NCBI RefSeq assembly: GCF_030052815.1
Contig: NC_079507.1
Span: forward strand, 65,799,144-65,863,143
Length of the DNA: 64,000 nucleotides
Direction: 5' to 3'
Source of the DNA: Hevea brasiliensis
Taxonomy: Eukaryota > Streptophyta > Magnoliopsida > Malpighiales > Euphorbiaceae
In this document: piece by piece, positions 1 through 12,572 of the stretch
Numbering within the stretch: position 1 is the first letter of the stretch
How the letters are laid out: each line of letters starts with the position of its first letter
Program-made: the position numbers and the translations under genes
The notes under the pieces: model-generated
What the model was told of the DNA's origin: nothing
The model's database searches: none
Seen by the model: only the letters and a program-made list of their open reading frames with translations

Positions 1-20
1 AGCAGGTATAGAATCTTTAC

Positions 21-3000
21 CGATGCCTTCAGTGCTTTTCGAGCTATTTCTTCTTGAAAGCCAAATGAGATCAAGGTGTCAATTTTTGATTGGTCAACAA
101 CTTCAGTATGTTGTGCCTCTTGACAAATAGGAACATCTATGTCTGAAAGAGGACATACCCATATTAATTTACGACACATTATTACTACACAGCCCACACC
201 ACACTCTTGAAGATGAATGTCAATAACAGGAAATTGATTTCCAAAGCAATGAAACCTCTTGTCAAGTAACGGGTATAAATACCTGGATCATCCATGTGAG
301 AAAGTAACCAATTCATTGCCTCTTCTACTCCATTGTTCAAGGTATTTATAGCAGCTTTCTCACAATGAAGATGGTTGAAACCCATTGAGACGAGCTGGGA
401 AACAATATCCTCATTAGCCAGAAGCTTATTTGATTTGACCCCACCCTCAGGAACTGTCCAGTAAATAACACACAGAAAGAAAATCAATATAAATCCCTCC
501 TTGAAAAGAAGATTAAAACGATAATAGATTAACACATAACATCATATAAAAGGAGAACAATATAAGCACATACATAGCGCACATCATAGACAATACCTAA
601 ACAGTCCACAATACAATTCAGAGACTCATAAAATTTTATATTATGAAAATGAAAATCGCAAGGAGATGCTGAAAAGGGCAGATTTTCAATCCCAGAGAAT
701 TGATGCCACCTGTGGAAAAGCTCCAGTCTCCCAGAGTCTAAAGATCCCCAGCAGCAACAAGAATGCACCAGAATAACTCACAAATGCCAATTCATGTGAA
801 AGGTCTCACACTGCATTGAACATAATCAGCGCAGCTGATGCAAGTTTTGCAATCAACTAAAAAGCTCAAACAAGGTTTTGGATGTTATAATGGTAACTGA
901 GATATGCCACAATCTTAGCAGTGCTGATCTGCTGGATGAGACCAATATCAAAATGAATGACAAAAAGGAAGTCAGACTACTTATTCTACTGCAACTATAA
1001 AATCCCACCAAAAGTACAGTGGTTGTCAGATCATAGAAGAAAGAACAGAACATCAGGGAGTCATCACAGTTGCACTTAGCACATATTCTCGTCATGACCA
1101 GAGGATCAAATTGATGGTCCTGGTGACTGGTGAGATATGCACCAGTTGCACTCATAAGTCATAGCACATGATCTCATCATGACCAGAGGATCAAATTGAT
1201 GGTCATGGTGACGTATACACCAGTGAAAATAAAATAATTTCATAAAAGTTCCATCATAAAACAAGAACTATACATTAGTGAAATGTCCCACATATGCACA
1301 GGCTCCATCCTTCACACCCCCTCCCCCTAACCAACAAAATAAACTCTCTCTCTCTCTCTCTGCCATATCAATGGTTGCTGCATAGACAACCATGGCTTAA
1401 TATTATTCTATAATTTGAGTTAATTATCATACAAAACATAATTATGGACCTAAGAACTTTTTTTAGTCTATTTTGAATAGAAATAACCAACAAATTCAGC
1501 AATTCTAGAGGGCAACATACCACCATCTGGCAACAATTCCTCCCCTGGTTGAAGACCTCTGCTTCGCATGTGATTGATATCTATGATATCAGGAACATCT
1601 ATATACACATCTGGATAGGAAAATGGATGAACAAGAACAGCAAATCAATACAGTACCAATTTAGGACAACCAATGAACAGCAAGGAAAACAATAAGGGCA
1701 CAACATTGGTTACCAAGCTTTTTCGGCACCCAGCCCTCCTCCATCAAAAATTTCCGCATATGCAACACCAAATAATCAGGGAATGAAGTTAGGCCAGCAG
1801 TCCTGCAGGGGTTGTTAAATGCACATCAGTTTACCCCCAGACCCTCTTATAAAGTGTGTTTTCCATACCTTTTTCTTATTGAATTTACAATAGGGAGAGG
1901 AAAACAAAACCCCATAGCAATTTAACCAAGTGGAGCCTCAGAAACATCATAGAGCTTACTTTTTTGCAGTTGTCTTAGCCTTCAAGGCAGTGCTATAAAA
2001 TTCCTGTATCTGCTCCAGAGCTGAAAAGCTGGCAAGGCATGCCTCTAGGGGTACCCTTGGGCATACAATTTCCTCACTGGATCTGTTTGAAGTAAATATG
2101 CTAAGCAAAAACTCTGATGACTAATATAGGACAAAACAAAACAATTGCACTTACATAACTTTCCCTTCTGAAACCTCTCTTGCTTTCAATTTTTGGAACG
2201 CTTCATGTTCCTCTAAATTCCCAAATACTTAAATCACCACATAAAATTAAAGAAATATGTTCCAGAAAAGAAAAGAGAATTAATAAATATACCTTTATTG
2301 TTAGCTTCATGTAATGAAATATTCAAAGAAAGAATATAGTCCAGCCTCCTATTATAAGTAACCTTTCCAGATGGACACAAGATACGTTCCTCAATACCAA
2401 ACTTAAAACTCCTTGAGGGGTCCATTGTAGGTTTCCCACCATTCACACGTTCAACTTGATCAAGAAAATGTAGGAAGAATTCCAATGCATCCTATATAAA
2501 AGTTGATGTCAAATATTTGCCAAAGCGGTTCCATGAGATAATAATGATTGCATGTTACATATCCCTACCAAACTAATGCCTTCAGAACTTTGCCATAACT
2601 GTGCCAGTACCATCTACACATTCCCAAACATTTAATTACTTAAACCTAAATTCCATTAAAATGGAAATCACCCTCTCTTTCTTAACTACCATAAGCAGTA
2701 TCTTTAGGCCACAGCATCAAATGGCATAGTTCCTTCCTGGAGGTTTAACACCTTTTTCTAGGAACTACAAAAATTAAATATCAGGAAATTTAAATGTGCC
2801 CATTTTTTTTTCATTTTTCCAATCCATCGCATGCATTGATATAAATATAGTGTCAAATAAAACCATCAGATTAATAAATTATATTATGTCTTTTATTCCT
2901 CTCATTTTTATTTAATGGAAAAGGAAACATAAATATTTGGTGGGGAGCAGGGAAGAAAAGAAAGAAAATTTCAAGTTGGATATCTTCTATATAGCTTAAT

Positions 3001-3317
3001 CCTTTAGGCATTTCATTTATTTTTATCCGACTTTTAAAAGTGATTCACATATATAACAAGCAACCAAATTATGAGTTTATGCTGGAAAAAAAGTTTTAGT
3101 ATTATAGTGAATGTACCTGTTGCCTCAGAAAAAAACTCAGGATGACTGGCAGCAATAACTGCCTTGAACATTCGAGGAGGTATTCCTTTCCTGTTTCTAA
3201 TGCTTGCAGAAAATGGACCCAAAGAAGGGGGAAAAAGAACATCAAATAAGGTAAAGAAAAGAATATTCGATTTAAAAAAAAAATGTAAATCTATATTATA
3301 TATAAAAGTATGAATGA

Positions 3318-3349
<32 letters not shown>

Positions 3350-6300
3350 GACTTGCAATAGAGATGAAAATGTGAATTTCAATGGTTAAACCCAGGTAAT
3401 TACAAAAAGACTAAAGTTTCCAATAAAAATCATATTAGATTATTCATCACAAACCCCCATCATGCTATTGAAGGATCGCCAAGAATGAATTACAGAGCCA
3501 GCAACTGGACAAAGAATTCAAACAGAAAGCTTACAGAGTTTGTTGAGGTTGCAGCATTTGCATTATCATCTTTCTGGATGACAAATAAGAAAAATGTAAG
3601 CTAATCTTAAAAAAGAAAGCATAGTTATAAAGGACATCAAATTGCTCCAATTCCATACCTCCAGGGCCGGAACCGATTATTTACCAGATAGCATACCATG
3701 TGCCAGCCTGCTTCTGCCATTTGAAAACACAAGCCATAAGGATTTACATGATTGATGCATATCACCTTGTTTCTTACCAATACAACTGGATAATTTACTG
3801 TATTATGTATTAAGAAATTGAAGGGGAAAAAATAAAATACAGAAGAATATAAAAGCTACCTGTACAGAACAGAATGAGAAAATAAAAGTCACAACAGTAC
3901 AGGAAAATGTTTGGGGGGAGAAAAAAAGGTTCTTGTTTTTAACAAAGAATATGTACAAAAATTAGGCAATTTATATGCACCGACAGGACTTAATCTTGGT
4001 CACACGATTAGAGATTTATGGAAAAGAATTGGTTTTGCAATTAACAAAATTAACCAAACATGATCATCACTAAGTACTTTGCATAAGAAACATTAACAAA
4101 ATCAATGTGCACATCACTTACAACTGCTTATTAAAGTCCACAGTTGGATCAGCAGGAGCCATCTCAAATGCCGTTTTTAAGCTCTGGTTCATGTAGTATC
4201 TAATAAGCATGATCACAAGCATAAATGAGCAGATATAAATAAACAGTCACTGATCTCCAAGCTACACATGCACATAATTACAAATACAACACAAATGCTT
4301 ATGCACATGCGTATGCATATATTTACATGCATGTGCATGTAACCTAAAGCATTTCTAGGCATATGCATAAAAAAAAAAAACTAACCGTGAGTAGAAAGAG
4401 CATGTTGAGAACACAACTTGCATTGTTGCCGCCATGTAGCAACTGTAAGAAAACAAAATTAGGAAAAAAGAGAGCAATTAATAAAAGCATCGTTCACACC
4501 CTACACAGACCAATATTACCTGTTTCCAAGATTCACAAGTCCTGTATAACCTGGTCCAAAAATTGGTTCCAGTTCCTCTCCACTTTCTTGAATTCGGTTC
4601 CAATCAAAGTTGATATTCTGGTCAAGCTCCCTTTCAGCAGTTGTCATTTCAGTCTGAGAACAAGAATGTTATGCTAAATTTTCAGTAAAACATCCTAACA
4701 CGATGAATCAGCACAAAAAAAAATATTTACAAAGTCCTACTCAAGAAGAGGATAAAGCTTTAGAAATTTCATAAATATATTTAAAAATTTAACATAGATT
4801 AAGGAGGGAAAAAAGACAACACGGGCAAAATTTTTTGTATTTCAAATGTAGCCACCACAACAATTTTAACTTTCATTTATAGCTTCATATTTTAATGTTG
4901 GCTTCCCTCGGTAGGGGACTAGGGGTGCGCATTGGTTGGTTCAGTTCATTCTAAAACCAACAAAAACAAAAATAACTGAACTGAATGATGGCACAAACTT
5001 AACTGAACCGAACCTAAATAGGGAATATAACCGAACCAAACCAAACCAAAATGCAAACTGAACCAGTTCAGTTTGATTAATTGGTTTTGGCTTTTTTTTT
5101 TCTACTGCACAAACAAATTAAAAAATAAGATTAACCCATGCAATGCTACTGAAAATGCACCAAGTACCTGACATGATAGCTGGCACCACAAATACTATAT
5201 TTAAAAATGTGCCACAAAAAAAAATTACAGAATGACTGACGTTCTGTAATGATGAAAAATCAATGCCAAAAAATGCCAGATGTTGTGCTAAAAGTGGATC
5301 CAAAACACTATCATCCTCTGGATAAGAGAAAACATCTGAGCTGCCACAATAAGCAACTCATGGTAAGTTCTGAGAACACATACTACAAGTTCCCCAGAGA
5401 GAGCTAAAAAAGAAATATTAAATCATCAAAGGCTTGTTTAGCTTTAATCCCTTTTCTTCAAGTTGAAAAGATCACACATCCATGAAAACATATTGAAAGG
5501 GAAGAGCAATCAAACTTCCAAGATTTTCTCAGCTCCATCGTGACATCGCCAATCTCAAAACATTGATTTTGTGTTTTGTTTATTTTCTCATTTAATTTCT
5601 AAGTGTCATCTTTTTCTCTCTATGTTCAAGAAGAGGATTTTCCTCCCTTTAATTAATTGCAAATTTGTAACACCATAAAATGGGTATAAAAATTATCATC
5701 ACAATATAAGAATAATTGTTGAACTCTATTTCTCTACAAATTTCATTTCCTAGTTAATTCATCTTCACGATATTTTAGCAAGTGTGCTCAATGATTATTA
5801 TTTGTTAGATAGCTATCAATTAACTCTTCATACCGCCCAAACTCCACTGCCTGCTTGTCTTTTTATTCCTTCTTTCAGACAATTAAAGACAAAATAACTA
5901 ATGAACAGAGATCAAACTTCAAGCTTATTACATGGAGAACTATAAATGTTTTTCATGAGGCAAATCATCATTCAAACGGGCTAAACAAAATCTATACCCT
6001 CTCAAAGATGATGGACTAATATTTATAAGCTGTCAAAGACTTCTGAATAGATCAAACTTATATTGAAAAGATTCCCTTTTTCTCAAGCTCCATAAATAGG
6101 TGTGCAATACTGTCTAAATATAAAATGGCGCACACCCATTCATTTGTGTTATATTGTTCAATGCATATCACAATCACTTTGGCCCAGGTCCCAGCTGATA
6201 CTATGGTGGAGAATCAACTCATTAACCATGCAGCTATTTTTAGCAAATTGAAAGATGCATATAAGCATTTATCAATATAAAGTAATACTATAAACTGATC

Positions 6301-7477
6301 ATAATATATTCTAGCATAAACAATTACATATCTTCTTAACATTTTTTAAGGCTCAAAACTTCTCACATCATGCATTCACAATTCAATTCATGTAATCCAA
6401 AAAATTCATTGCATTTTTTACCATTAGCACAACAGTAAATAATTATTAAATATTTTGCAAAATTCCATTTCTTCCTAATGCAAGGTGGCATTACCTGCTG
6501 CTTCCAGATCAGCAGTAATTGTCCCAAGTTTTACGGCTAGAGGATAACTTGTCTCCTTGTAGTGCTCAATGGCATGGTTATTGCCACCACTGATATCCCA
6601 ATTTCTATGTCCGCAAAGTATCATTCCATCAGTAACATTCAACCACAAATTCTCCTTTTTCTCACACTTTGAGCATTTCCACCCAGATGGAGGAACAATA
6701 ACACCATTGTCAATCTGTTGTAGATTCATTGCATATGCACTAATTTGCTTCTTATCAGTTGTCCAAGCAGCAAGTTGTTCTTTTCGCTCTGCACCTTCAG
6801 CCATCAAGATGGCATCAACTGCCAGGCTTACCTGTATTCAAAAGAAATAAAAATCGTATTGAAGTATTCTTTTGTGTTTTGAAATTTTTTCAAATTAAAA
6901 AGTTTAAAATAAACAAATAAAGTATAAACTAACCTTCTCTGGCAACTCTACAGAAGGAAAAGGAAAAGCAACATAGTCAGGTAATATCACTATACTGTGA
7001 GTTTCTTCATATTTAGGTTCATTGTTGTCAAATCCTCCATCAACACCTACAAAACAGAAAATGCATGTTAAAAATATTTCTCAGCTAATGATTACTGGAA
7101 AGTGGCATATATATATATATGTCACTAGTAAAGAGCAGCAGAGAATATTCTTGGGGTTTACATATAAGCAAAATAAGGGTGCAGGGGGTTTGGGGGATAG
7201 ACAAGATGATAAGTAAATTATATACTCGATAGAGTTTCCTTTTTATTGCAGCAATTTTTTGCAGCATCACGTGAGCAAAGTAGGGACTTGTGATCATCAA
7301 AGTCCATGCACACGGAGGAACCACAACTAACCAAAAAACCCAAGTTAATGGGCTATGGGCCTTTTCATATACACACCTCTAATAATCATTTTCTATATGG
7401 TGTGTAGAAAGCCAAACTCACACAATCAATCATCCCATGCAATTTTAACTAGTGATGTTTGATTGATTGATTGATTG

Positions 7478-7516
<39 letters not shown>

Positions 7517-8434
7517 TGAAATACAAGAACCAAACTCCATCATAAATAGGAAAATCTGTCAAATACCATAATGATTCATCAAAACACAAGCACAGATCAT
7601 AATCAATATTTAACAACCTATAGCCAACAAAGTCGGTTTTTTTGAAGGCCTATCTTCAGGAACCAACTTCTTTGTTTGCTTTATTAGCAAATAAACAGAG
7701 TTTCCAGTCTTCTCATAGTTCCAACGGACACAATCCTTCCCAAATGCAAGAAATGTGTTCATGTCAACAAATAGCCCACCTTCCGACCTCTGCAATTTAT
7801 TACAATAACACCCAGCAAGTCAGTGATTACATTGCATGAGAATGAAAGTATGAAAGGACGTTACATTGAAAGTAGATCACGGAAGAAAAAGAAAAAAAAA
7901 AAAAAAAAGTAAGTCAGCAGTCTTTATCAGCAGTCTTTACTGCTTCTTTCAACATACCAGGAAACTATCTACAATTTGAATTCAGCCAGTTACTTATCTG
8001 CTACATTTATCTCAAATCAAAACACCTAATGTATGCATTATAGTAGCGCTATTTATTATATGATAATCCTATCACATATTTGGCCAACAACAACAATAGA
8101 ATAAATAGTAATAACATCACCAATCAATACCTTCTATCCAGCTTTAGCGAAAACATAGTGAAACTTAGCTAAGAAAAATAACAGAATGGAACCCAATACA
8201 CCATACTTTATTGCTTTGTGACAAACCTTGAATTCGTCATTTCCCACTTCTCAGAAATCAGTAATGCTGAACAATTAGATTTCAATAATCCATACACTTT
8301 CCTCTTTACTAATACAAAAAAAAAGGTAGGACGATTACCGGAGTGTCAAATGAAATGCAGCATTCATGCTTATAGATGCGATTGGTGGGTTCGGGAATCC
8401 GAACCCGACAGAGATTGGATCGGAACAGGTCCAT
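21..8434 (-). CDS. UBP14: Ubiquitin carboxyl-terminal hydrolase 14 (UBP14), 18 exons visible, 3' end outside window
   Basis: Cysteine deubiquitinase of the USP5/isopeptidase T type, which disassembles free polyubiquitin chains. The start is ATG at 8434-8432; exon 1 encodes [11 protein letters not shown] and later [11 protein letters not shown], as in plant UBP14. Exons in order: 8434-8339, 7789-7618, 7046-6934, 6831-6495, 5335-5241, 4653-4520, 4442-4386, 4199-4122, 3713-3659, 3573-3535, 3196-3117, 2491-2293, 2212-2155, 2082-1960, 1802-1715, 1610-1521, 453-283, 142-21. All have GT-AG borders, and phases agree except at the lesions listed separately. The exon 6831-6495 carries the ZnF-UBP domain (GWKCSKC, DGMILCG, GGNNHA). 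The catalytic Cys lies in [13 protein letters not shown], split over 4520/4442. UBA1 ([22 protein letters not shown]) is in 453-283 and UBA2 (IDTLISFGF) in 142-21. The His box lies beyond position 1. The family call is firm; whether this allele is functional is doubtful. Confidence 0.9.
3117..3713 (-). other. UBP14: Cluster of disabling lesions in UBP14 exons 9-11
   Basis: Exon 3713-3659 reads [12 protein letters not shown], then TAA at 3679-3677, then SVPALE. Relatives have GKYS here, so a Tyr codon has become a stop. Exon 3196-3117 is 80 bp, whereas 81 bp (27 codons, KQEGIPP...RQQ) would keep frame. It has an extra A after the KQE codons (about 3188) and two bases missing in the run of seven T before the AGG-CAA-CAG end (about 3127-3133). 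The next exon is back in the expected phase 0 only if those two indels are corrected. Flanking exons look intact. This is either a recent pseudogene or local consensus error. Confidence 0.75.
4917..5095. mobile_element. hAT-like terminal repeat fragment in a UBP14 intron
   Basis: The stretch begins with ctaggggtgcgcattggttg and continues with AACCGAACC/GGTTCGGTT-like motifs in both orientations (accgaacc, aaccaaaccaaaccaaa, ttcagtttgatt). That is the look of GGGGTG-type hAT ends common in plant introns. I see no matching opposite terminus and no convincing target-site duplication, so it is probably a remnant. Confidence 0.4.
7452..7512. repeat. Compound microsatellite (TGAT)n(GA)n
   Basis: About six ttga/gatt units run directly into about 14 GA dinucleotides inside the UBP14 intron between exons 2 and 3. 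Other simple repeats in the same gene are (TC)n near 1342-1362 and (GT)n near 3319-3345. Confidence 0.85.
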
Positions 8435-8699
8435 AGGGTTTATCTCTGAAAAACACCAATAATTGTTGTGGTGTTTGGCTTGAAAGAGTTATAGAGAGAC
8501 AGAGAGAATGGCTGCAGACACAGAGGAATTATGCTTTGGCAAAACCGAAAGGAGAAGCAGAATGTGGGGGAGGGGTGAGGCCAATCGCAGCCGAGAGAAG
8601 GCTGTTTTCCAGGTAAGTCTGGGGTGTTTACTACTGTCAAGGTCCAAGCAGGGTTCAATTCTCTGCGACTCCTAAAATTTCGCTCCTCCACATTATTTT

Positions 8700-10040
8700 T
8701 ATAAATTTAAATAATTTCTACAATAATTTAATAAAATATTATTTAAATATATAATACAAAATAATATATTTGTGTTAAAATTTAAACACTCAATTAGAAT
8801 CATAATTCACCCTAATTAAATGTTATAATACTTAAATTTGACTCAATTCGTATTAGATTTACTATATTTGAAATAATTTAATTAAAATTATTATCAATTT
8901 GAATTTTTGGTGAGTCTAATTTAAAAAATTTAATTTTTTTTTTCGTTTATGAAATATTTAGATAATTAAGTGCTTTATTCAGAAATGTCATTATTGTAAT
9001 ATCATTTTTAAGATGAAAAAAGTGAAAAAAAATAAGATCGGGTCTCACTAATTATTTATTCTAAAATAATTAACTTTTATAACGAGAAGAAAGATTATTA
9101 CCTTTCGTTATGTAGCCTACTCATTATTATTTGATCCATTTGATCTCTATTGAATAAAAAATATATATTTTTTATTTTTTATAATATTTTTTTATTTTAA
9201 TAATTTAATTGTGTAAGTATAACACATTTTATAAATTTAAGAAATATACTAAATAAATATATTAAAAAATAAAAATATATGATTTTATGACTAATAAATA
9301 AAATATAAATATGTCTTAAAAAGTAATGTAAATCATTTTAAAATTGTATAAGCAAAATTGTACATTATATCAAATTTCACATTAAAATTATTTTTTTAAG
9401 AGAGTTTCATTTTTAATATATTAAGGAATATGAGATGAGCAAAGTTTGAATATAACCAAATCTAAATATTATTTAATAAGAATAATATTTAAGACATGAT
9501 ATTTACCTAATGGTTAAAATTTATTTAAATAATATTCATAGATTATTTAAATTTTATTTTAAATTAATACATATTTATTATAAAAATTTATTTCTTATAT
9601 AATTCACGTTATTTTTCTAAAATTAATTATATTTTTCGTTGATGGTTAAACTAATTTCATTTTATTAATAACCATTTAAATAGTAGAAGTCATTCTCATT
9701 TTATGAAAAAAATAAAATATTAAAAAATAAAGCAAGAATAAAAAGCACCAAAGAACATATGAATTTAAAGATCGGCGGAAGGAAATGAATCAATGATAGA
9801 AACTGGTAATGCCTTATAAAGCAAAAGTCCGAGTCAAAGTCGTCTCCGGTCAACAAAATAAATGGAAAAGTTATCGGCTCCCGAACGGCACGATCAAGCG
9901 CTTACTTTTTTTTTCTTAGTAATTTCAAACAATCACTCTTCACTGTTGAGTATTTAGCATTTGTGTTGTATGCTTATTCACGGAGCAAACAAAGCGGCAA
10001 AAGGCACCAACGGCCATTAAAAATGGACCTTCCCACTCCT
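8700..10040. other. AT-rich divergent intergenic region
   Basis: Between the UBP14 start (minus) and the membrane-protein gene (plus) lies about 1.3 kb dominated by A/T runs, with no ORF or repeat structure I can support. The last 300 bases (from about 9770) are less AT-rich and contain TTGAC/GTCAA motifs (9833, 9849), possibly W-box-like promoter elements of the plus-strand gene. Confidence 0.5.
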
Positions 10041-10048
10041 TATATAAA
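10041..10048 (+). promoter_or_regulatory. TATA box of the gene at 10314
   Basis: TATATAAA sits about 270 bases before the ATG, in a GC-mixed stretch after a long AT-rich region. The distance implies a leader of roughly 230-240 bases. Confidence 0.5.
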
Positions 10049-10313
10049 CACATAACACAAACACCACTCTTTCCGAATTCGTTTTCTCAGATTTCCCCAC
10101 TATTTTCTCGCCCAACAAACGCTCCCTAAATCCCCGCCAATACACACATCCGCTCCAACCGCCGGCGTCCATCCCTTTTCTCTATTTAATAGGAAGACTG
10201 CCATGCATTGTACTAAGACCCATAATACCAACACCAACTAGGAAGATCAAGAATCTGATGATAGAATAAACAAAGGTAACAAGTTTACTTACGTTCTAGA
10301 CCGGTGGTTGTGG

Positions 10314-11182
10314 ATGGCTGGGAGCTTTGTAAATGGTGCCAGGGGAAATTCAAATTCCGTTGTCAATTATATTAAGATGGAACATAAAGATGGAGTGGTG
10401 TTTCCCCGCTTCTACACGGCTTTACCAACATCAACAGCATCCTCGTTCTCGTCAACACCGGAGAAAGATGCCGCCGGTAACCGGAAAAAGAAAAGTAAGA
10501 GGAAGTTCTTGCGTGCAGTTAAGGCTGTACTCTTCGAGATATCATTTGTGAGTTTTTTTTTTTTTTTTTCAATATATGCAGTTTATATGTATAAATATTG
10601 TTGTTGAGCTGTGATTTAGAGATCGATTGGTGCTCGGTTTTTGAATTTTTGGGTGTTGCATACTGATCATGCCTTGTTATTTGACAGGCTAAGAAGATCA
10701 AGAAAAAAGTGTTTCCAAGGAAGACGAAGCAGTCTAATGTTGATCCATCAGCAAAAGTTGAAAAGCATTTGAACCATGTGAAGGGAAACTCATCGTTTCA
10801 AAAATTTTCCAAGAAAAATGACGGAACAAGCGTAACTTTTGCTCCTTCTATGAATTCTTCTGCTTGGTCTTCACGCAATTCGCCAACGAATTCAACGAAT
10901 TCCAATCCATTCGGGGACAATAGACTTCCATTTGAATCATATAGTTCATTTGAGACCCAAAAGAAGCAAGACATGGAACAAGAGAATAATGGAAAAGGGA
11001 ATTATAGTTCCAATACAGGGTTGTTCTTGCTTCTCGTGACTCTCTCGGTTCTGGTCTGCTGGGGCAAGGTATATGCTATCTTGTGGACTTCGACATGGCT
11101 TTTCTTTGTCCCTAACTTGAATGCACGGAATAAATTACTGAGAAGTAAGGCTAATTCTCGATCCATGGATTTAGCGGAGTAA
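10314..11182 (+). CDS. Plant protein of unknown function with C-terminal membrane anchor
   Basis: Two exons, 10314-10547 and 10688-11182, are joined across a GT-AG intron (tttGTGAG ... TTTGACAG) and give 242 residues. The start is the ATG of MAGSFVNGARGNSN; the upstream in-frame TTG is not a eukaryotic start. The first part has a basic block (NRKKKSKRKF, residues about 60-70) and a second basic patch at the exon junction (AKKIKKKVFPRKTK). A Ser/Asn-rich linker follows. Near residues 189-220 there are two hydrophobic stretches (GLFLLLVTLSVLVCWG, AILWTSTWLFFVP), either one long anchor or a hairpin. The tail is RSKANSRSMDLAE. I do not recognise the family. The intact splice frame argues that it is real. 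A location at an internal membrane with a basic cytosolic face is inference. Confidence 0.75.
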
Positions 11183-11189
11183 GAGAAGA

Positions 11190-12560
11190 AGATCTTTATG
11201 GAAGGGTTGCTGGACACGAACCGCAGCCGTGCTCCATAGCCCTTGTGAGTTGAGACAAGCTAATACTATAGGATTTTGCTCTGCCAAAAGACGTAGGAGG
11301 TTTAAATAATTTTGTAGTTTTTCTGCTGTCTTCAAGTGTATATAGGTAAAAATATTCATGCAGGTTTTTTTTTTTTTTTTTTAATTTATTGGAATATATG
11401 GCTAGTTGCAGACATGCATTAATGCAAAGCTAAAGGCTCATTGCTTTTGTAATTTGTTTTTTTTGCCAAAAATTTTGTGCTGGCATCAATTTTCACAATA
11501 GTGTGTACTAATTTTGACAAGTACACGAAAACAGAGAAAATCATACATATGAACTTTTCAAAGCAATGATTATGTAAGTTTCTCTCTTGTAGTTTAGAAA
11601 TTGTTGAATCGACTTAATAATCTATTGATAAAATGTTTAGCTTTGTCATAGTTAAAAAGGAAAATTTTGAGCTTGAACTCTTACCCATCAAATGAAATTT
11701 GTGGTTTGCCAAAGATCTCAGGTGAGTAATGCCTTCTTTTAGCCATTCATTTGTCTGGTAATTTCTGAGTCTTATCAAATTTGTGGTTTTTAATTAGGAG
11801 TTCATTCTCCTAGATCATTAATCAAGCTTTGTGTCATCCTTGGCTAGTATTTGCAGCGTCAGGAGCCTTAGGATTCAGGAAATCAAGTGGAGATTAAAAA
11901 AGTTATCATCATTTAGCTAGGCAAGCACTCACTTAAAAAAATTTGAAGTCTTGACTACTATGATTCATGTGATCAGTTGGTACGGCATCTGAATATTTTT
12001 CGCTTCAAATTGTATTAATACAATGCAACATTTTTCACCAGAGACTCTCCAACCCAGATTGAGCTTTTGCACACTCTTTTGCTTATATCTTCCACTTACC
12101 ACTGAAATTTGATATATTTATTCAACTGTCAAAAAAAAAATTATGGAATCAATAACATTATCATTAAAAAAGTTCCAGATGTGTATTTTAAAAAATCTGA
12201 CTTTTTTCTTAAGTTACATATTGAAGTGTTCTATACTATAATAATTCAAGAATTATAGTTCGATTAAAATAAAAATTTCTAGGATTAAAGTTTCATATAA
12301 TTTAAAGAATTAAGATTAAAAAATTTATTATAATTTAAATTTATTAATAAATCTCATAAACTAAAATTGTTAATTTAAAATACGTAACGATGACTCCACT
12401 ACTTGAGGTTGAGGAAATTTGTATACTATTAACCCAAAAATCAATAGGGAAAAACACCCATCTTGGAAGCCCTCGTTGCTATTCAAGTGAGCAAAAACCC
12501 GGAGCCGCTAAACCCTTGCACGAGAATGAAAAACACTCTTCGGTAGCTAATTGCTAACCA
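11190..12560. other. Intergenic, no gene seen
   Basis: This is the 3' region of the preceding gene, with a long T run at 11366-11382, followed by AT-rich sequence. No coding, RNA or mobile-element signature is recognisable before the TRM5 leader, which starts somewhere after about 12440. Confidence 0.4.
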
Positions 12561-12572
12561 CATCCTTCATCC

